From Clostridiales bacterium UBA6114 (GTDB lineage: Bacteria > Bacillota > Clostridia > Oscillospirales > Butyricicoccaceae): a stretch of 64,000 bases of DNA. The stretch lies in assembly GCA_002423435.1 (NCBI GenBank), contig DIWE01000009.1, positions 181,806 to 245,805 of the forward strand, read 5' to 3'. Every line of letters starts with the position of its first letter. Position 1 is the stretch's first letter. The notes beneath the pieces are model-generated. The model did not search any database. It was not told the DNA's origin and saw only the letters and a program-made list of their open reading frames with translations. A program made the position numbers and the translations under genes. Positions 34,540-42,992 of the stretch are shown in pieces.

Positions 34540-35445
34540 ATGAACAAGATCGGGCTGCATATCGGCTACTTTTGGGGGACGAGCAAGGCGCACGATATTT
34601 TTTCCATGCTGGAGCTTACACACGCGGCGGGACTTGAAGTCATGGAGCTCAATCCCGCGTGGCTTCTCAGGCTGTCCGACGCCGAATGCCATGAACTGCT
34701 ACGCAGGGCCAGGGAGCACGGCATGACCTTGACGCTCAACGGGGGCCTGGACCCGACAAACGATATCTCGTCCGATTCGGAGGAGATCCGGGAGGCCGGC
34801 GTCCGATACTGCATACAGGTGCTCGACAGGATGTACGCCCTTGAAATGGCCGTCTGGTCCGGGCTCAATTACTCTGCGTGGCTGCGCGTGCCCGAGCCGT
34901 ACGCGGACATTCCGGAGGAAAAGGAAAGAGCCCGGGAGCTGAGCATCCGGAGCCTTAAAAAAATCATGAGGGCTGCGGAGGCAAACGGCGTCGACTACTG
35001 CTTTGAAGTCGTCAACCGATACGAGCAGTTTCTGTTCAACACCGCCAAAGAGGCGGTCGCCTTTGCCGAAGAGATCGCAAGTCCGCGCGCCAAGGTCCAT
35101 CTCGATACGTTCCACATGAATATTGAAGAAGACAACATGTTTTCCGCCATCGCTTATGCCGGCGAAAGCGGAAGGCTGGGCCATTTCCACGCCGGCGAAT
35201 CCAACAGAAGGATTCCGGGCGTCGGTGAAAGCCATATGAACTGGGACATGATCGCCAAAGCCTTAAATTCCGCCGCCTACAAGGGCGCCGTCGTGATGGA
35301 GCCGTTTGTGCTGACAGCCGCCCATAACGCAAAACGCACGCGCGTGTGGCGCGACTTAAGCGGCGGCACCGATCTTCCGAGGCTGGTCGGGGAGGCTCGC
35401 GCGGGCGGCGAATTCCTTCGCAGGATCCTTAACGAAAACCTGTGA
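34540..35445 (+). CDS. Sugar phosphate isomerase/epimerase (TIM barrel, AP-endonuclease 2 family)
   Basis: 301 residues. Xylose isomerase-like TIM barrel with metal ligands in CFEVVNRYE, VHLDTFHMNIEE, GHFHAGESNRRIPG and GAVVMEPF, resembling D-tagatose/psicose 3-epimerases and IolE/IolI/IolH-like proteins. It interconverts a keto sugar or inositol-like intermediate. Being 7 bp after the transketolase gene, it is co-translated with it. Confidence 0.82.
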   Translation: MNKIGLHIGYFWGTSKAHDIFSMLELTHAAGLEVMELNPAWLLRLSDAECHELLRRAREHGMTLTLNGGLDPTNDISSDSEEIREAGVRYCIQVLDRMYALEMAVWSGLNYSAWLRVPEPYADIPEEKERARELSIRSLKKIMRAAEANGVDYCFEVVNRYEQFLFNTAKEAVAFAEEIASPRAKVHLDTFHMNIEEDNMFSAIAYAGESGRLGHFHAGESNRRIPGVGESHMNWDMIAKALNSAAYKGAVVMEPFVLTAAHNAKRTRVWRDLSGGTDLPRLVGEARAGGEFLRRILNENL

Positions 35446-35485
35446 ATATCGGCCGGGCATACACCCGAAGGTCGGCCATGAAAGC

Positions 35486-35509
35486 GGCCGGCGGTTTTTC
35501 CGGCCTTTT
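35486..35509 (+). terminator. Weak terminator before the iolB-like gene
   Basis: Stem GGCCGG/CCGGCC with T4 after it, in the 105-bp gap between the isomerase and iolB-like genes. Likely partial. Confidence 0.45.
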
Positions 35510-35550
35510 ACTGAAAGCTTCAGAGAAAGCGGAAAGGAATGGTCATAACA

Positions 35551-36348
35551 ATGTATATAGAAAAACAACCGGTACGCGGGTACAACCGCTATTTAAGCGC
35601 CGACGAGAACAACGGCGAGGGGAGCATGATGGATGTCGCCCTGCTGATTATGGAGGACGGCGACAGCCACACCTTTTCCGAGCCGCTGAAGGAGGTGGCG
35701 TGGATTCTGTTTTCGGGGAAAATGACCGTTTCTTACAGCGAGGGAACAATTGAAATTGAGCGTCCCAATCCCTTCGACTGCAATCCGTGGTGCCTGCATA
35801 TCTGCGCCGGTGACGTCTGCACGATCACCGCGCATGATCATTGCGAGGTATACGTCCAGAAAACGTATAACGACAGCAAATTTCCCGCTCATATGTATCG
35901 CCCCGAGGAGACGGATACATGGCGGCGCGGCGCCGACGGAGAGTGCGGCGGCTGCATCAAGCGCGACGTAAGGACCTGCTTCGATTACGAAAACGCGCCG
36001 TATTCGAACATGGTGTTGGGCGAGGTCGTCAATCTGCCCGGAAAATGGTCCAGTTATCCTCCCCACCACCATCCCCAGCCCGAAGTCTATTTTTTCTATT
36101 TTGACAAGCCCCAGGGCTTCGGCGCCGGCTGGGTGGACGGCCGGATCACCGAGCTGCACCACTTCGGGCTGTCCGTCATCACGGAGGGAATCCACCCCGT
36201 GGTCGCGGCCCCCGGCTATCCCTGCTGCTACGTCTGGGGCATCCGCCATCTTCCCGGAAACCCCTGGGAAAAAACGCGGATCGACGATCCCGCGCACGAA
36301 TGGCTCACCGATCCCAAAGCAAGGTTCTGGGACGTGGAAAACAAATAG
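35551..36348 (+). CDS. iolB: 5-deoxy-glucuronate isomerase (IolB) family protein
   Basis: 265 residues from the ATG at 35551. Double cupin protein; the IolB signature GKWSSYPPHHHPQPEVYFFYFDKPQGFGAGWVDG and GIHPVVAAPGYPCCYVWGI is very clear (metal His in PPHHH). IolB isomerises 5-deoxy-glucuronate to 5-dehydro-2-deoxygluconate in myo-inositol catabolism, the substrate of an IolC-type kinase and IolJ-type aldolase, both of which have homologues earlier in this operon. The inositol dehydrogenase (IolG), dehydratase (IolE) and hydrolase (IolD) are not seen, so the pathway is not the standard one. Confidence 0.88.
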   Translation: MYIEKQPVRGYNRYLSADENNGEGSMMDVALLIMEDGDSHTFSEPLKEVAWILFSGKMTVSYSEGTIEIERPNPFDCNPWCLHICAGDVCTITAHDHCEVYVQKTYNDSKFPAHMYRPEETDTWRRGADGECGGCIKRDVRTCFDYENAPYSNMVLGEVVNLPGKWSSYPPHHHPQPEVYFFYFDKPQGFGAGWVDGRITELHHFGLSVITEGIHPVVAAPGYPCCYVWGIRHLPGNPWEKTRIDDPAHEWLTDPKARFWDVENK

Positions 36349-36371
36349 GCGATTCACGCAAAAGAAATAAA

Positions 36372-36417
36372 CGCAGATGCCGGACACCGCTGCCGGGTGT
36401 ACAGCATCTGCGCTTTT
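36372..36417 (+). terminator. First terminator after the carbohydrate operon
   Basis: Stem CGCAGATGC/GCATCTGCG with an inner ACACC/GGTGT, followed by CTTTTG, after the iolB-like stop. Confidence 0.7.
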
Positions 36418-36449
36418 GTCGCGCCAAAAGCGGCTTCGCTTTATATAAA

Positions 36450-36506
36450 CCACCGACCGGTGAACTGATCCGCGGAGCAGTTCATTGAGGCCGGTGGTTT
36501 TTTATC
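36450..36506. terminator. Large hairpin terminator between convergent operons
   Basis: Nested stem: CCACCG/CGGTGG outside and TGAACTG/CAGTTCA inside, with T6 on the plus side. Separates the plus-strand carbohydrate operon from the convergent minus-strand hydratase gene. Confidence 0.75.
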
Positions 36507-36524
36507 GGGGAAACTCCCGCGATT

Positions 36525-38834
36525 TCAGCGCCCTTTGAGCGCTTTGGCGTTAAAATTGATCAGGCATCCGTCAAGGATGATCTGTTTTTCATCGGCCGTC
36601 AGCTCGCCGAGCGAAAGACGGATCTTTTTTACCTCACCGCCGATCACATACGCGTCTATCTGCGCGGGCGCCTTCCCGACCGCATCGCGGACGTCGGGCA
36701 CAAAGAGATAGCTGCCGTTTCCAAACTCGGGCTCGCCGTCTGTTATAAACGGGATCATGCCCCAGTTTATCAGGTTGCTGCGGTAGCGTTTTGTCGCGTA
36801 TTCCCGCGCGATGTTTGCGCTGCCGCCCAGCACGCGCTGACAGCTTGCCGCCTGCTCGCGGGCGCTTCCGTCGCCGGGCTTTACGGCGTAGATCGTCGAG
36901 CCGATGGTGGTTTTCATCGGGTCGACGCCTTCGCATCCGGCAATCGAGCGTATTTTCAAGAACACCTCTTTAAGTTCCGGGGAGGAGCTTTCCGGATTTT
37001 CGCCGTTTAAGCGCGCGTTCTCCACCTTCTGCACCGCCTTGGCCTTCCCGACATAGGACGGGTCCTTGCGCGACAGCGCAAATTCCGAAAGGCCGATCGG
37101 ATTGGAACGGAAGGAGGAGGTCTCGCCCGAGGGGATCAGCTCGTCGGTGGTGGTGACCGGGTCGGTGATATAGGATACGACCTTCATCAGCAGGTCTTTC
37201 TCAAGCTGGGGCATCGGCGGCCAGTCGACGATATTCGGGCCGTATTTAAGCGGATAATCCGGTTCGGCGTGGCCGAAACCGTCGTAAACGCGGCTTGCAT
37301 ACGGTGTGTTGTCAAAGCGGTAGGGCGGGATATCGTAGGAAATGCCGCTTAGCTCGGTCGCGGGCGTCAGATACCCGCCGTTTCGCGCGGTGGCCGCGAC
37401 GCTGCGCGCGTCCATGAGCGCGACCGACGCGATCTGCCCGTTGCGCGGCTTGGAGCCCTCGCGGTTGGGGAAGTTGCGGGTCGTATGGCGTATGCTGAGC
37501 GCCTTGTTCGCGGGCACGTCTCCCGCGCCGAAGCACGGGCCGCAAAACGCGGTGCGGATAATGGCGCCCGACTGCATCAGCTCGGCCACAGTGCCGTTTC
37601 TGGTCAGTTCCAGCATTACCGGCTGGCTGGACGGATAGACCGACAGCGCGAATTCCCCGCTGCCGACGCTGTGCCCTTTCAGTATGGAGGCCGCCGCCAT
37701 CACATTAGAGTAGGTGCCGCCGGCGCATCCGGCGATGATCCCCTGGTCGACCTTCAGCCGGCCGTTTTCAATCTTATCGGTCAGATTGAATTCGACGTCC
37801 GGGTTTTCAAGGACGCTTTGCGCCTGCTTTTCAACCTCGCGCAGGATGTCCCCAAGGTTCTGGTTCAGCGTCTCGATTTCATAGGCGTTCGACGGGTGAA
37901 ACGGCAGCGCGATCATCGGCTTTACCGTGGAAAGGTCGACGAAAACCATGCCGTCGTAATAAGCGACATCGGCGGGCGATATCTCGCGGTAGTCCTCCGG
38001 GCGCCTGTGATCCTCGAAAAATCTCTTTGTGTCGTCGTCCGTCCTCCAGATGGAGGTGAGACAGGCGGTCTCCGTCGTCATCACGTCGATGCCGCTGCGG
38101 TAATCTGTGGGCAGGCTTGAGACGCCGTCTCCCACGAACTCCATCACGCTGTTTTTGACATAGCCGTTTTGGAAAACCGCGCCGATGATCGCGAGCGCGA
38201 CATCCTGCGGGCCGACGCCCGGCTGCGGCCGGCCGGTCAGATAAACGCACACCACGCGCGGATAGGAAATGTCATAGGTTTTTTCCAGAAGCTGCTTTAC
38301 AAGCTCGCCGCCGCCCTCTCCGATCGCCATGGTGCCGAGAGCGCCGTAGCGGGTATGGCTGTCGCTGCCGAGGATCATCCTCCCGCAGCCCGCCATCATT
38401 TCCCGCATGTACATGTGCATGACCGCCATATGCGGGGGCACATAGATTCCGCCGTATTTCCTCGCGGCCGACAGGCCGAACATGTGGTCGTCCTCGTTGA
38501 TCGTGCCGCCGACGGCGCAGAGGCTGTTATGGCAGTTCGTAAGCACGTAGGGGATTGGAAACTCCCGCAGGCCGCTGGCCCTGGCGGTCTGGACAATTCC
38601 CACAAAGGTGATGTCGTGGGAGGTCATCGAATCGAATTTGATTTTGAGCTTTTCCATGCTGTCGGAGGTGTTGTGGGCCTTGAGGATCGAGTAGGCCATC
38701 GTGCCCTTTCTGCCTTCCCCGCGGTCGGGTACCCCTCCCGTCATTGCCTTAAGCTTTGCGGCGCCTTCCTGGCTGTCCTCGACAATCTCCGTGCCGTTTA
38801 CAAGATATACGCCGCCGTCATACAGTTTAATCAT
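36525..38834 (-). CDS. Aconitase-family hydratase (YbhJ-like), copy 1
   Basis: 769 residues from the ATG at 38834, seven bases after AGGAGG; the open frame extends far upstream but that part is antisense noise over citF. Iron-sulphur dehydratase of the aconitase superfamily: LTNCHNSLCAVGG, SDSHTRYGALGTMAIGEGG, GCAGGTYSN, CGPCFGAGD and RNFPNREG are the aconitase-like cluster and substrate motifs. It should add or remove water from a tricarboxylic or related acid. Last gene of the citDEF operon, 14 bp after citF. A clear full-length paralogue lies at 52268-54517. Confidence 0.85.
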   Translation of the reverse strand: MIKLYDGGVYLVNGTEIVEDSQEGAAKLKAMTGGVPDRGEGRKGTMAYSILKAHNTSDSMEKLKIKFDSMTSHDITFVGIVQTARASGLREFPIPYVLTNCHNSLCAVGGTINEDDHMFGLSAARKYGGIYVPPHMAVMHMYMREMMAGCGRMILGSDSHTRYGALGTMAIGEGGGELVKQLLEKTYDISYPRVVCVYLTGRPQPGVGPQDVALAIIGAVFQNGYVKNSVMEFVGDGVSSLPTDYRSGIDVMTTETACLTSIWRTDDDTKRFFEDHRRPEDYREISPADVAYYDGMVFVDLSTVKPMIALPFHPSNAYEIETLNQNLGDILREVEKQAQSVLENPDVEFNLTDKIENGRLKVDQGIIAGCAGGTYSNVMAAASILKGHSVGSGEFALSVYPSSQPVMLELTRNGTVAELMQSGAIIRTAFCGPCFGAGDVPANKALSIRHTTRNFPNREGSKPRNGQIASVALMDARSVAATARNGGYLTPATELSGISYDIPPYRFDNTPYASRVYDGFGHAEPDYPLKYGPNIVDWPPMPQLEKDLLMKVVSYITDPVTTTDELIPSGETSSFRSNPIGLSEFALSRKDPSYVGKAKAVQKVENARLNGENPESSSPELKEVFLKIRSIAGCEGVDPMKTTIGSTIYAVKPGDGSAREQAASCQRVLGGSANIAREYATKRYRSNLINWGMIPFITDGEPEFGNGSYLFVPDVRDAVGKAPAQIDAYVIGGEVKKIRLSLGELTADEKQIILDGCLINFNAKALKGR

Positions 38835-38848
38835 ATGTAAACCTCCTG

Positions 38849-40387
38849 TTATTCTTTCACCTGTCGCACGAGGTCGATGACCGATCCGTCGCGATAGGTG
38901 ACCACGCCGACTATCTTGTCGGTATATTCGATGCGGTCGGGCTTGCCGACGATCCGCTCGGCCTTGTCCTTGAGCTCCTCGGCGGTGCAAAGCGGCAGAT
39001 TGGAATCCCGGAAGCTCTTTATCAGGTCCTGCCTGTTCGGGTTTACCGCGATGCCGTGGTCGGTCACGATGACGTCGACGGTTTTGCCGGGCGTCACGAC
39101 GGTGTTTACGTGCTCGACGAGGCAGGGAATGCGCCCGCGGATGAGCGGCATGACCACGATGGCGACGCTCGCGCCATAGGCCGTGTCGGGGTGCCCGCCG
39201 ATCGCGCCGCGGATCACGCCGTCGGAGCCGGTCAGGACGTTTACATTGAAATCGCAGTCGGCCTCGAGCGCGGACAGCACGACCACGTCGAGCTGGTTGA
39301 CCGCCGTACCCTGATTGCTCGGGCTCGCGTAGTAGGACGCGGAGATCTGCTGATGAAACCGGTTGTTTTTGAGCGACTCGGCCGCCTTCAGATCGAAGCT
39401 CTGCACGTCGAGAATCTTTTTGACAAGCCCCTCCTCGTACAGATCGACTATTGAGCCGGTGATGCCGCCGAGGGCAAAGCTTGCCTTGATATTGTCCCGA
39501 AGCATCTTGTCGCGCAAAAAACGTGCGACCGCTAAAGACGCGCCGCCCGAGCCCATCTGGATCGAAAAGCCGTCCTTTAAGCGTCCGCTCGCCTCGATGA
39601 CGCGGGCGGCGGTCTCGGCGATCAGCAGATCCTTGGGATTTTTGGTAAAGCGGGTCGCGCCGCTCATGATGCCCGCCGGATCGCCGATCTCGGGCACCAC
39701 GACGATATAATCGACGTCCGACTCGGGGATGCCGAACGGCGCGTTCGGGTAAGGTACGATATTGTTCGTGATGATGATCGTGTTTTTGGCGTAGGCCGCG
39801 TCGCATTTTGCATAGCCCATCGAACCGCACATCACGCCGGTGTTGTTGTCGCGGGAGTAGCCGTTTGCGTTGCCGAACGGATCGCAGGACGGCGCGCCGA
39901 GAAACGCCACGTCGATCGGCAGTTCTTCCTTCTCAATCGCGAAGGCGCGGCCGCCGTGGCTGCGAAACACCACCGGCACGTCCATGAGGCCGTGGGAAAC
40001 CGCGTCGGCGAGCTCGCCCCGGAGCCCGCTTGTCTCAATTCGGCGGATCAGGCCGTTTTTGATATGCCGGATCAGCGGCGCGTGGCAGTCGGACAGCGAG
40101 CTCGCCGCCAGTACCAGATCCTTAAAGCCCATCCCGGCGAGGATATCGGTCACCATATTGACGATATAGTCGCCGTTTCTGAAATGGTGGTGGAACGAGA
40201 TCGTCATGCCGTTTTTGAGCCCCGAAAGCCGGATGGCCTCCTCCAGGCTGCCGACGATCTTGTTGTTCAGCTTTTCCCGCTCGGCCAGGGTGCGCGAGTT
40301 CTTAATAAGCTGCTCCGGCCGGAATACGCCTGTTACCGCGGTCAATTCTTTGAAATGTGGAATTTTATCAAGCTCAATGGAACCCAT
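38849..40387 (-). CDS. citF: Citrate lyase alpha subunit (citrate:acetyl-ACP transferase)
   Basis: 512 residues from the ATG at 40387 (AGGAGG upstream). Full CitF family match: HHHFRNGDYIVNMV, FLGAPSCDPFGNANG, GGITGSIVDLYEEGL, VLTGSDGVIRGAIGGHPDTA and VNPNRQDL. It swaps acetyl for citryl (or a similar acid) on the acyl-carrier gamma subunit. Follows citE by 14 bp. The true substrate could be citrate or an analogue such as citramalate, since the operon also has a hydratase and no citrate transporter of the CitS/CitT type. Confidence 0.93.
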   Translation of the reverse strand: MGSIELDKIPHFKELTAVTGVFRPEQLIKNSRTLAEREKLNNKIVGSLEEAIRLSGLKNGMTISFHHHFRNGDYIVNMVTDILAGMGFKDLVLAASSLSDCHAPLIRHIKNGLIRRIETSGLRGELADAVSHGLMDVPVVFRSHGGRAFAIEKEELPIDVAFLGAPSCDPFGNANGYSRDNNTGVMCGSMGYAKCDAAYAKNTIIITNNIVPYPNAPFGIPESDVDYIVVVPEIGDPAGIMSGATRFTKNPKDLLIAETAARVIEASGRLKDGFSIQMGSGGASLAVARFLRDKMLRDNIKASFALGGITGSIVDLYEEGLVKKILDVQSFDLKAAESLKNNRFHQQISASYYASPSNQGTAVNQLDVVVLSALEADCDFNVNVLTGSDGVIRGAIGGHPDTAYGASVAIVVMPLIRGRIPCLVEHVNTVVTPGKTVDVIVTDHGIAVNPNRQDLIKSFRDSNLPLCTAEELKDKAERIVGKPDRIEYTDKIVGVVTYRDGSVIDLVRQVKE

Positions 40388-40401
40388 AGTGACCCCTCCT
40401 A

Positions 40402-41277
40402 TCAAAGCACGCCGACCGCGCGGGCAATATCGAGCACATACTGCGCGCGTTCGACGATCGGCTTGTCAATCATTTTGCCGTTTAGTGAGATTACTCCGCT
40501 GCCTCTGCTGTTTGCCTCCTCGATGGCGTCCATGACCGCAAGGGCCTTGTCGATCTCCTTTTGGGAGGGGGTAAAGACTTCATGTACCGGCTTTATCTGC
40601 CTCGGGTTGATCACCGATTTTCCGTCAAACCCGAGCTGTTTGATAAACGCGACTTCCCTGCGGAAGCCTTCCTCGTCATTCAGATCGGAAAAAACGGTAT
40701 CGATCGCGTCGATCCCCGCAGTACGCGCCGCGAGCAGCACCATACTGCGCCCGAACAAAAGCTCGATGCCGTCGGCGGAACGGCTGGTCCGAAGGTCGGT
40801 GACATAGTCCTCCGCGCCGATCGCGATCCCGATAAGCCGTTTGCTGGAAAGCGCAATCTCCTTGGCGTTAAGTACCCCTGCCGCGCTCTCGATCGCGGCC
40901 ATCATGCGGGTATGACCAATTTCGATGCCGTTTTCCCGCTCGATGCGTTCGATCTCCCGCTCGCAGTCTATGACGTCCTTCGCGCACTCGGTTTTGGGCA
41001 GGCGGATGACCACCTTCCCGGTGCGCACCATGGCTTCAAGGTCGCTTATACCCATGTCCGTATCCAGAGAGTTGATCCTTACCACAAGCTCTTTTCCGGG
41101 GTAGTCAAGGGTGGTCAGCGCCTCATATACCAGAAAACGCGCCGAGTCCTTCTCCTTCAGGGAGACGGAATCCTCCAGATCAAACATGATACAGTCGGAG
41201 TTGTAAATGCCCGCGTCCATGACCATACCGGGATTGTTGCCCGGCACATACAGCATCGTTCTGCGCAGCTGTTTCAT
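40402..41277 (-). CDS. citE: Citrate lyase beta subunit (citryl-ACP lyase)
   Basis: 291 residues from the ATG at 41277, overlapping citD's stop by 4 bp. CitE TIM-barrel motifs: LYVPGNNPGMV, DCIMFDLEDSVSLKEK, VRINSLDT, AAIESAAGVLNA, GAEDYVTDLRTSRS and GKSVINPRQI. Splits the acyl-ACP intermediate to acetyl-ACP plus an oxo acid (oxaloacetate from citrate). Chain order citD-citE-citF is standard; citC, citX and citG (ligase and prosthetic-group genes) are missing from the window. Confidence 0.93.
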   Translation of the reverse strand: MKQLRRTMLYVPGNNPGMVMDAGIYNSDCIMFDLEDSVSLKEKDSARFLVYEALTTLDYPGKELVVRINSLDTDMGISDLEAMVRTGKVVIRLPKTECAKDVIDCEREIERIERENGIEIGHTRMMAAIESAAGVLNAKEIALSSKRLIGIAIGAEDYVTDLRTSRSADGIELLFGRSMVLLAARTAGIDAIDTVFSDLNDEEGFRREVAFIKQLGFDGKSVINPRQIKPVHEVFTPSQKEIDKALAVMDAIEEANSRGSGVISLNGKMIDKPIVERAQYVLDIARAVGVL

Positions 41278-41576
41278 CTGAGCACCTTCTCCCATTTGCA
41301 GTCCGTCCCGCCGCATGCGCGCAAAACGGCGGTCTTTACCCTCGCCCGGATGGTACAGTCGAGCGCCCCTTTGTCCACCGCCTTGACCTTTACGGCGCCG
41401 ACTTCGAGCTTTTTAAGCGTCTCGGCGATCGTTTTCCGGATCTTCGCGCCAAACTGCTTTTCCACGGAGCTGTCAAGCTCGATCTCCACCCCGCCTCCTT
41501 CGGCCGGGATGAGCGTCACCATGATGTCGCTGGACTCCAGTGTTCCAGCCGTGGCAATCTTCTGGATTTCCATCAT
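41274..41576 (-). CDS. citD: Citrate lyase gamma subunit (acyl carrier protein)
   Basis: 100 residues. The prosthetic-group site is in the conserved ATAGTLESSD near the N-terminus, where a Ser carries the phosphoribosyl-dephospho-CoA arm; LDCTIRARVKTAVLRA matches the C-terminal half. GGAGG lies just upstream of two adjacent ATGs. First gene of the operon behind a LysR-type box and promoter. Confidence 0.92.
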   Translation of the reverse strand: MMEIQKIATAGTLESSDIMVTLIPAEGGGVEIELDSSVEKQFGAKIRKTIAETLKKLEVGAVKVKAVDKGALDCTIRARVKTAVLRACGGTDCKWEKVLR

Positions 41577-41662
41577 TTTGCCTCCTACATTTACTTGTTC
41601 TAAAAAATCGATCAGGGATTCCCCCGCGGGATTTTATTTTTTAAACAAGATCTCACATATAA

Positions 41663-41706
41663 ATCATACAATCAAATGAGGAAAAGGTAAAATAGTATAA
41701 AACTAT
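41663..41706 (-). promoter_or_regulatory. cit operon promoter with LysR-type box (site 1)
   Basis: Box ATAGTATAAAACTAT (41692-41706, ATAGT-N5-ACTAT) abuts the minus-strand -35 TTTACC (41691-41686); 17-bp spacer; -10 TATGAT (41668-41663). Nearly the same 75-bp block occurs at 50960-51036. Confidence 0.75.
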
Positions 41707-41787
41707 ATTTATGATAAATAAATTTTATGGTTGCGCCCATCCTCGGGTTTTGCGCCCTGCGCTCATCCAAAAACGGCTGCAAAAACA

Positions 41788-41820
41788 CATGGACAAACCG
41801 ATTTTTTCGGTTTGTCCATG
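41788..41820 (-). terminator. Terminator after the amidohydrolase gene
   Basis: Perfect 14-bp stem CATGGACAAACCGA/TCGGTTTGTCCATG, followed on the minus strand by TGTTTTTG. Ends the seven-gene operon running from 50866. Confidence 0.85.
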
Positions 41821-41830
41821 AAGACGCTAT

Positions 41831-42967
41831 TTAAAAATCGATCTGTCTGAAAACGGGGACGCCCTCGCGGATCGTCATTTCGGTTTTGATGAGCCGGTCT
41901 CCGGTCATCTTCTCGCCGTGGGAATCGTCGAATTTCGTTTCCTTTTCGACGATCCTGAAAATCGCGACATCCGCGCAGGAGCCGGGAGACAGCGTGCCGA
42001 TCTCGCGGAGCCGCCCCATTTTCCGCGCGGGGTTTTCCGTCACGATCTGAATCAGCCTGTAAAAATCGATCCCCATATTCAGGAATTTCGACATCACATT
42101 GCCCATTGAAAACAGCGGGGGCCTGTACATGGTTTTCATGCTGATATCCGAGGTGATAAAGTCCGGCAGGAAGCCCTCCGACAGCGCATGAAGCGCCGTT
42201 TTATTGGAAAACTGGTTGCCGCCGTGAGCCGCGTCGAACAGAATCCCCCTTTTTCTCGCCTCCCACACCTCTTTTAAGACCCTTCCGTCCTCCCCGATGA
42301 TCGTGCGGCCTTTTCCATGGTACACATGGCAGAAAATATCGCCCGGCCGGAGCAGATCGAGCGTTTCGCGAACCTCGCCGGGGGAATTCGTCACGTGCAC
42401 AACCACATATGTATTGATCTCGCCGGCGATCCGGACCATCTCTTTGAGCGGCTCAAGTCCGTATTCCTTCGCGATCTCCTTGCTCTGCCGCAGCTTGAGC
42501 CCCAGAATGTCATCCCTGTACTTTTCGCAAAACCTCTTGATTTTCGGGATGTTAAACGCCTTCGGGTCGACGTTTTCGGGATAGGTGACCGTTCCGAGGC
42601 CAAGGGAGCACACATTCAAATAGCTCAGGATTCTGACCTTGCTCATCGGGATCACGCTGTTTCGGAACAGCTCGTAATTTGCCACCCCGGCGCTGCCGCC
42701 GTCGACGCAGGTCGTCACCCCCATGGGAAAACACGTGGAGTCCGGGTAAATCCCGCGTTCCGTTCCGTCGGTATAGATATGCGCGTGAAAATCGATGATG
42801 CCCGGCGTGACAAAGCAGCCCGAGGCGTCGACCACCTCCTCCGCGTCCTCGGAGCCGCAAAGTCCCATGTCGACGATTTTCCCTTCTTTTATCCCAACCG
42901 TATCCCGCCTGTTTATATTGTTCGCGGGATCGACCACGACAGCGTTTTTGATAATCATGTCAAGCAT
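41831..42967 (-). CDS. Amidohydrolase family protein (dihydroorotase/deacetylase-like)
   Basis: 378 residues, start with GGGAGGG eight bases upstream. Metal-dependent amidohydrolase: VVDASGCFVTPGIIDFHAHIY (HxH), the middle metal Lys candidate in LGLKLRQSKE, VVVHVTN and CHVYHGKGRT (His), and the late Asp in FITSDISMK. Closest in style to the EF_0837/Atu3266-type deacetylases and dihydroorotase-like enzymes. It probably removes an acyl or lactam-like group from the imported substrate. Last gene of the TAXI transporter operon. Confidence 0.83.
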   Translation of the reverse strand: MLDMIIKNAVVVDPANNINRRDTVGIKEGKIVDMGLCGSEDAEEVVDASGCFVTPGIIDFHAHIYTDGTERGIYPDSTCFPMGVTTCVDGGSAGVANYELFRNSVIPMSKVRILSYLNVCSLGLGTVTYPENVDPKAFNIPKIKRFCEKYRDDILGLKLRQSKEIAKEYGLEPLKEMVRIAGEINTYVVVHVTNSPGEVRETLDLLRPGDIFCHVYHGKGRTIIGEDGRVLKEVWEARKRGILFDAAHGGNQFSNKTALHALSEGFLPDFITSDISMKTMYRPPLFSMGNVMSKFLNMGIDFYRLIQIVTENPARKMGRLREIGTLSPGSCADVAIFRIVEKETKFDDSHGEKMTGDRLIKTEMTIREGVPVFRQIDF

Positions 42968-42992
42968 TTAAGATACCCTCCCAAAATCGCGG

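Noticed and set aside
38835..39830. Long upstream extension of the hydratase reading frame (to 1101 residues in total)
   Set aside because: The added part is out of frame over citF and reads as low-complexity Arg-rich sequence; the ATG at 38834 has AGGAGG and starts the conserved protein.
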